Below are positions 54,501-64,000 of a stretch of 64,000 bases of DNA, in pieces. Origin of the DNA: Liolophura sinensis (lineage: Eukaryota; Mollusca; Polyplacophora; Chitonida; Chitonidae); NCBI RefSeq assembly GCF_032854445.1, contig NC_088307.1, positions 20,396,001 through 20,460,000 on the forward strand. Direction: 5' to 3'. The position numbers and the translations under genes are program-made. Below the pieces are notes generated by a model. The model was not told the origin of the DNA. It searched no databases and saw nothing but the letters and a program-made list of their open reading frames with translations. Within the stretch, counting starts at the first letter, position 1; the number at the start of each line of letters is the position of its first letter.

Positions 54501-54995
54501 TGCAGGGAAGTAGTCTTTGTAAAAATGGATATTACAGTTCAAACGTGGGAAATTAACTCACTGTGCCCGGGTAGACTTCAACGTGGAACTCCGATAGACT
54601 GCTTAGATGTCAAAATCGCACAAAAAGCACATCATTTTCTCCTGATATTGCTGGGTTTGTGTTTAATAAGTATATTAAATGAAGTACAGTAAACTGTGAC
54701 AAATCACAGGGACGAGCAAAGGAGCACATAGCTCTTGATCGCTTTGTTAAGACTGAGAAGGAGTTTTGAGAGTCCATCCGTTTTGGAGGAGACACTGAAT
54801 GTTCACGTCTCACAAACGGTAAACAGATGCACCCAGCTATATTTGACTTTGTGATGCTGCTGCAAACGCAGGTGACGTTATTGAGGATATTGTGCGATCA
54901 CTGCGCATGCTTCATACGCTTTTCCGCTTCCACAGTGCATCCGACATTATCTCTAATGGCTTAGGTTGATTGAACGTCATTAGACAAGATTGTAT
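51590..54995. other. Gene-free stretch upstream of the TMC start
   Basis: No exon recognised. 54040-54120 has three 26-27-bp units around 'gttcggc(a/g)attgt'. The TMC promoter or 5' UTR is presumably in its right part. Confidence 0.4.
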
Positions 54996-55001
54996 ACAAT
55001 C

Positions 55002-63639
<8,638 letters not shown>

Positions 63640-64000
63640 GTATGTCCATAAACAGAAACTTAACTGTTGTTGGTGTTGTAGTTGCTTTAATGTTTAAAGA
63701 CCGCAACAGTGGTTCACGCAGAGTTTTCTGGCTGGTTTCTTCCATCGATAAACCTCCCGCAATAATGTGGAATAAGTCGTTGCCAATTCCATGTTGCCTA
63801 TATGTTGATCATGTTCCCGTGAGGTTCAGGTGAATACAGTCATTTGTCGGCTTGATCAGGACTGCGTGAATATTAACAATGACACTTATGTCCTTTCTAT
63901 TAAAGATAAAAATAATAACATTTTATGCCTTTTGACCGCTGGTTAAACGGCACAGTATGTCTTTGTCGTTTCCCTTTTATCATGAAATCAGCATGATATC

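Overview
The window is a piece of an animal nuclear genome. It shows multi-exon genes with GT/AG introns, a dense load of tRNA-headed SINEs, palindromic MITEs, a Tc1-like transposon and long minisatellites. Exon/intron style, gene families and two very abundant SINE types (one ending in 'gcgtaaaacaccaatcaaa', one in 'acgacgttaaaccccaagca') suggest a marine lophotrochozoan, most likely a mollusc. That taxonomic placement is an inference from memory of such repeats, not a search result. No rRNA, functional tRNA, CRISPR array, prokaryotic operon or viral gene was seen.

Three genes are supported exon by exon, with reading phases that agree across every intron. (1) At 2378-6953 (+) lies the 3' end of an ADAMTS/ADAMTS-like gene: four thrombospondin type 1 exons and a final PLAC exon with its stop codon and a poly(A) signal at 7060; the 5' part is outside the window. 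(2) At 36568-18491 (-) lies a complete nine-exon FOXRED1 orthologue of about 467 codons, a mitochondrial FAD-dependent complex I assembly factor. Its introns carry most of the repeats between 18 and 36 kb. (3) At 55002-63639 (+) lies the 5' part of a TMC (transmembrane channel-like, TMC1/2/3-type) gene: nine exons covering the basic N-terminus, the PWEMR/KKIES motif region and the first two membrane segments, running off the right edge. Two orphan exon-like pieces (50059-50144 and 35845-35913, both +) are reported as tentative.

Layout: 0-7 kb ADAMTS-like 3' end; 7-8.2 kb repeats; 8.2-8.6 kb nested SINEs; 8.87-12.5 kb a large 25-bp minisatellite split by a SINE; 12.6-18.2 kb gene-free with SINEs and MITEs; 18.4-36.6 kb FOXRED1; 36.6-50 kb gene-poor, with MITEs, an (AT)n tract, a decayed Tc1-like element and SINEs; 49.5-51.6 kb a cluster of inverted copies of one interspersed repeat around a candidate exon; 55-64 kb TMC. 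The genes are not functionally linked; they are ordinary neighbours. The interesting material is structural: repeats that have become part of gene architecture (a splice-acceptor-derived minisatellite in FOXRED1 intron 4, a MITE carrying the likely FOXRED1 poly(A) signal, G-quadruplex-like introns) and nested insertions with readable target-site duplications.
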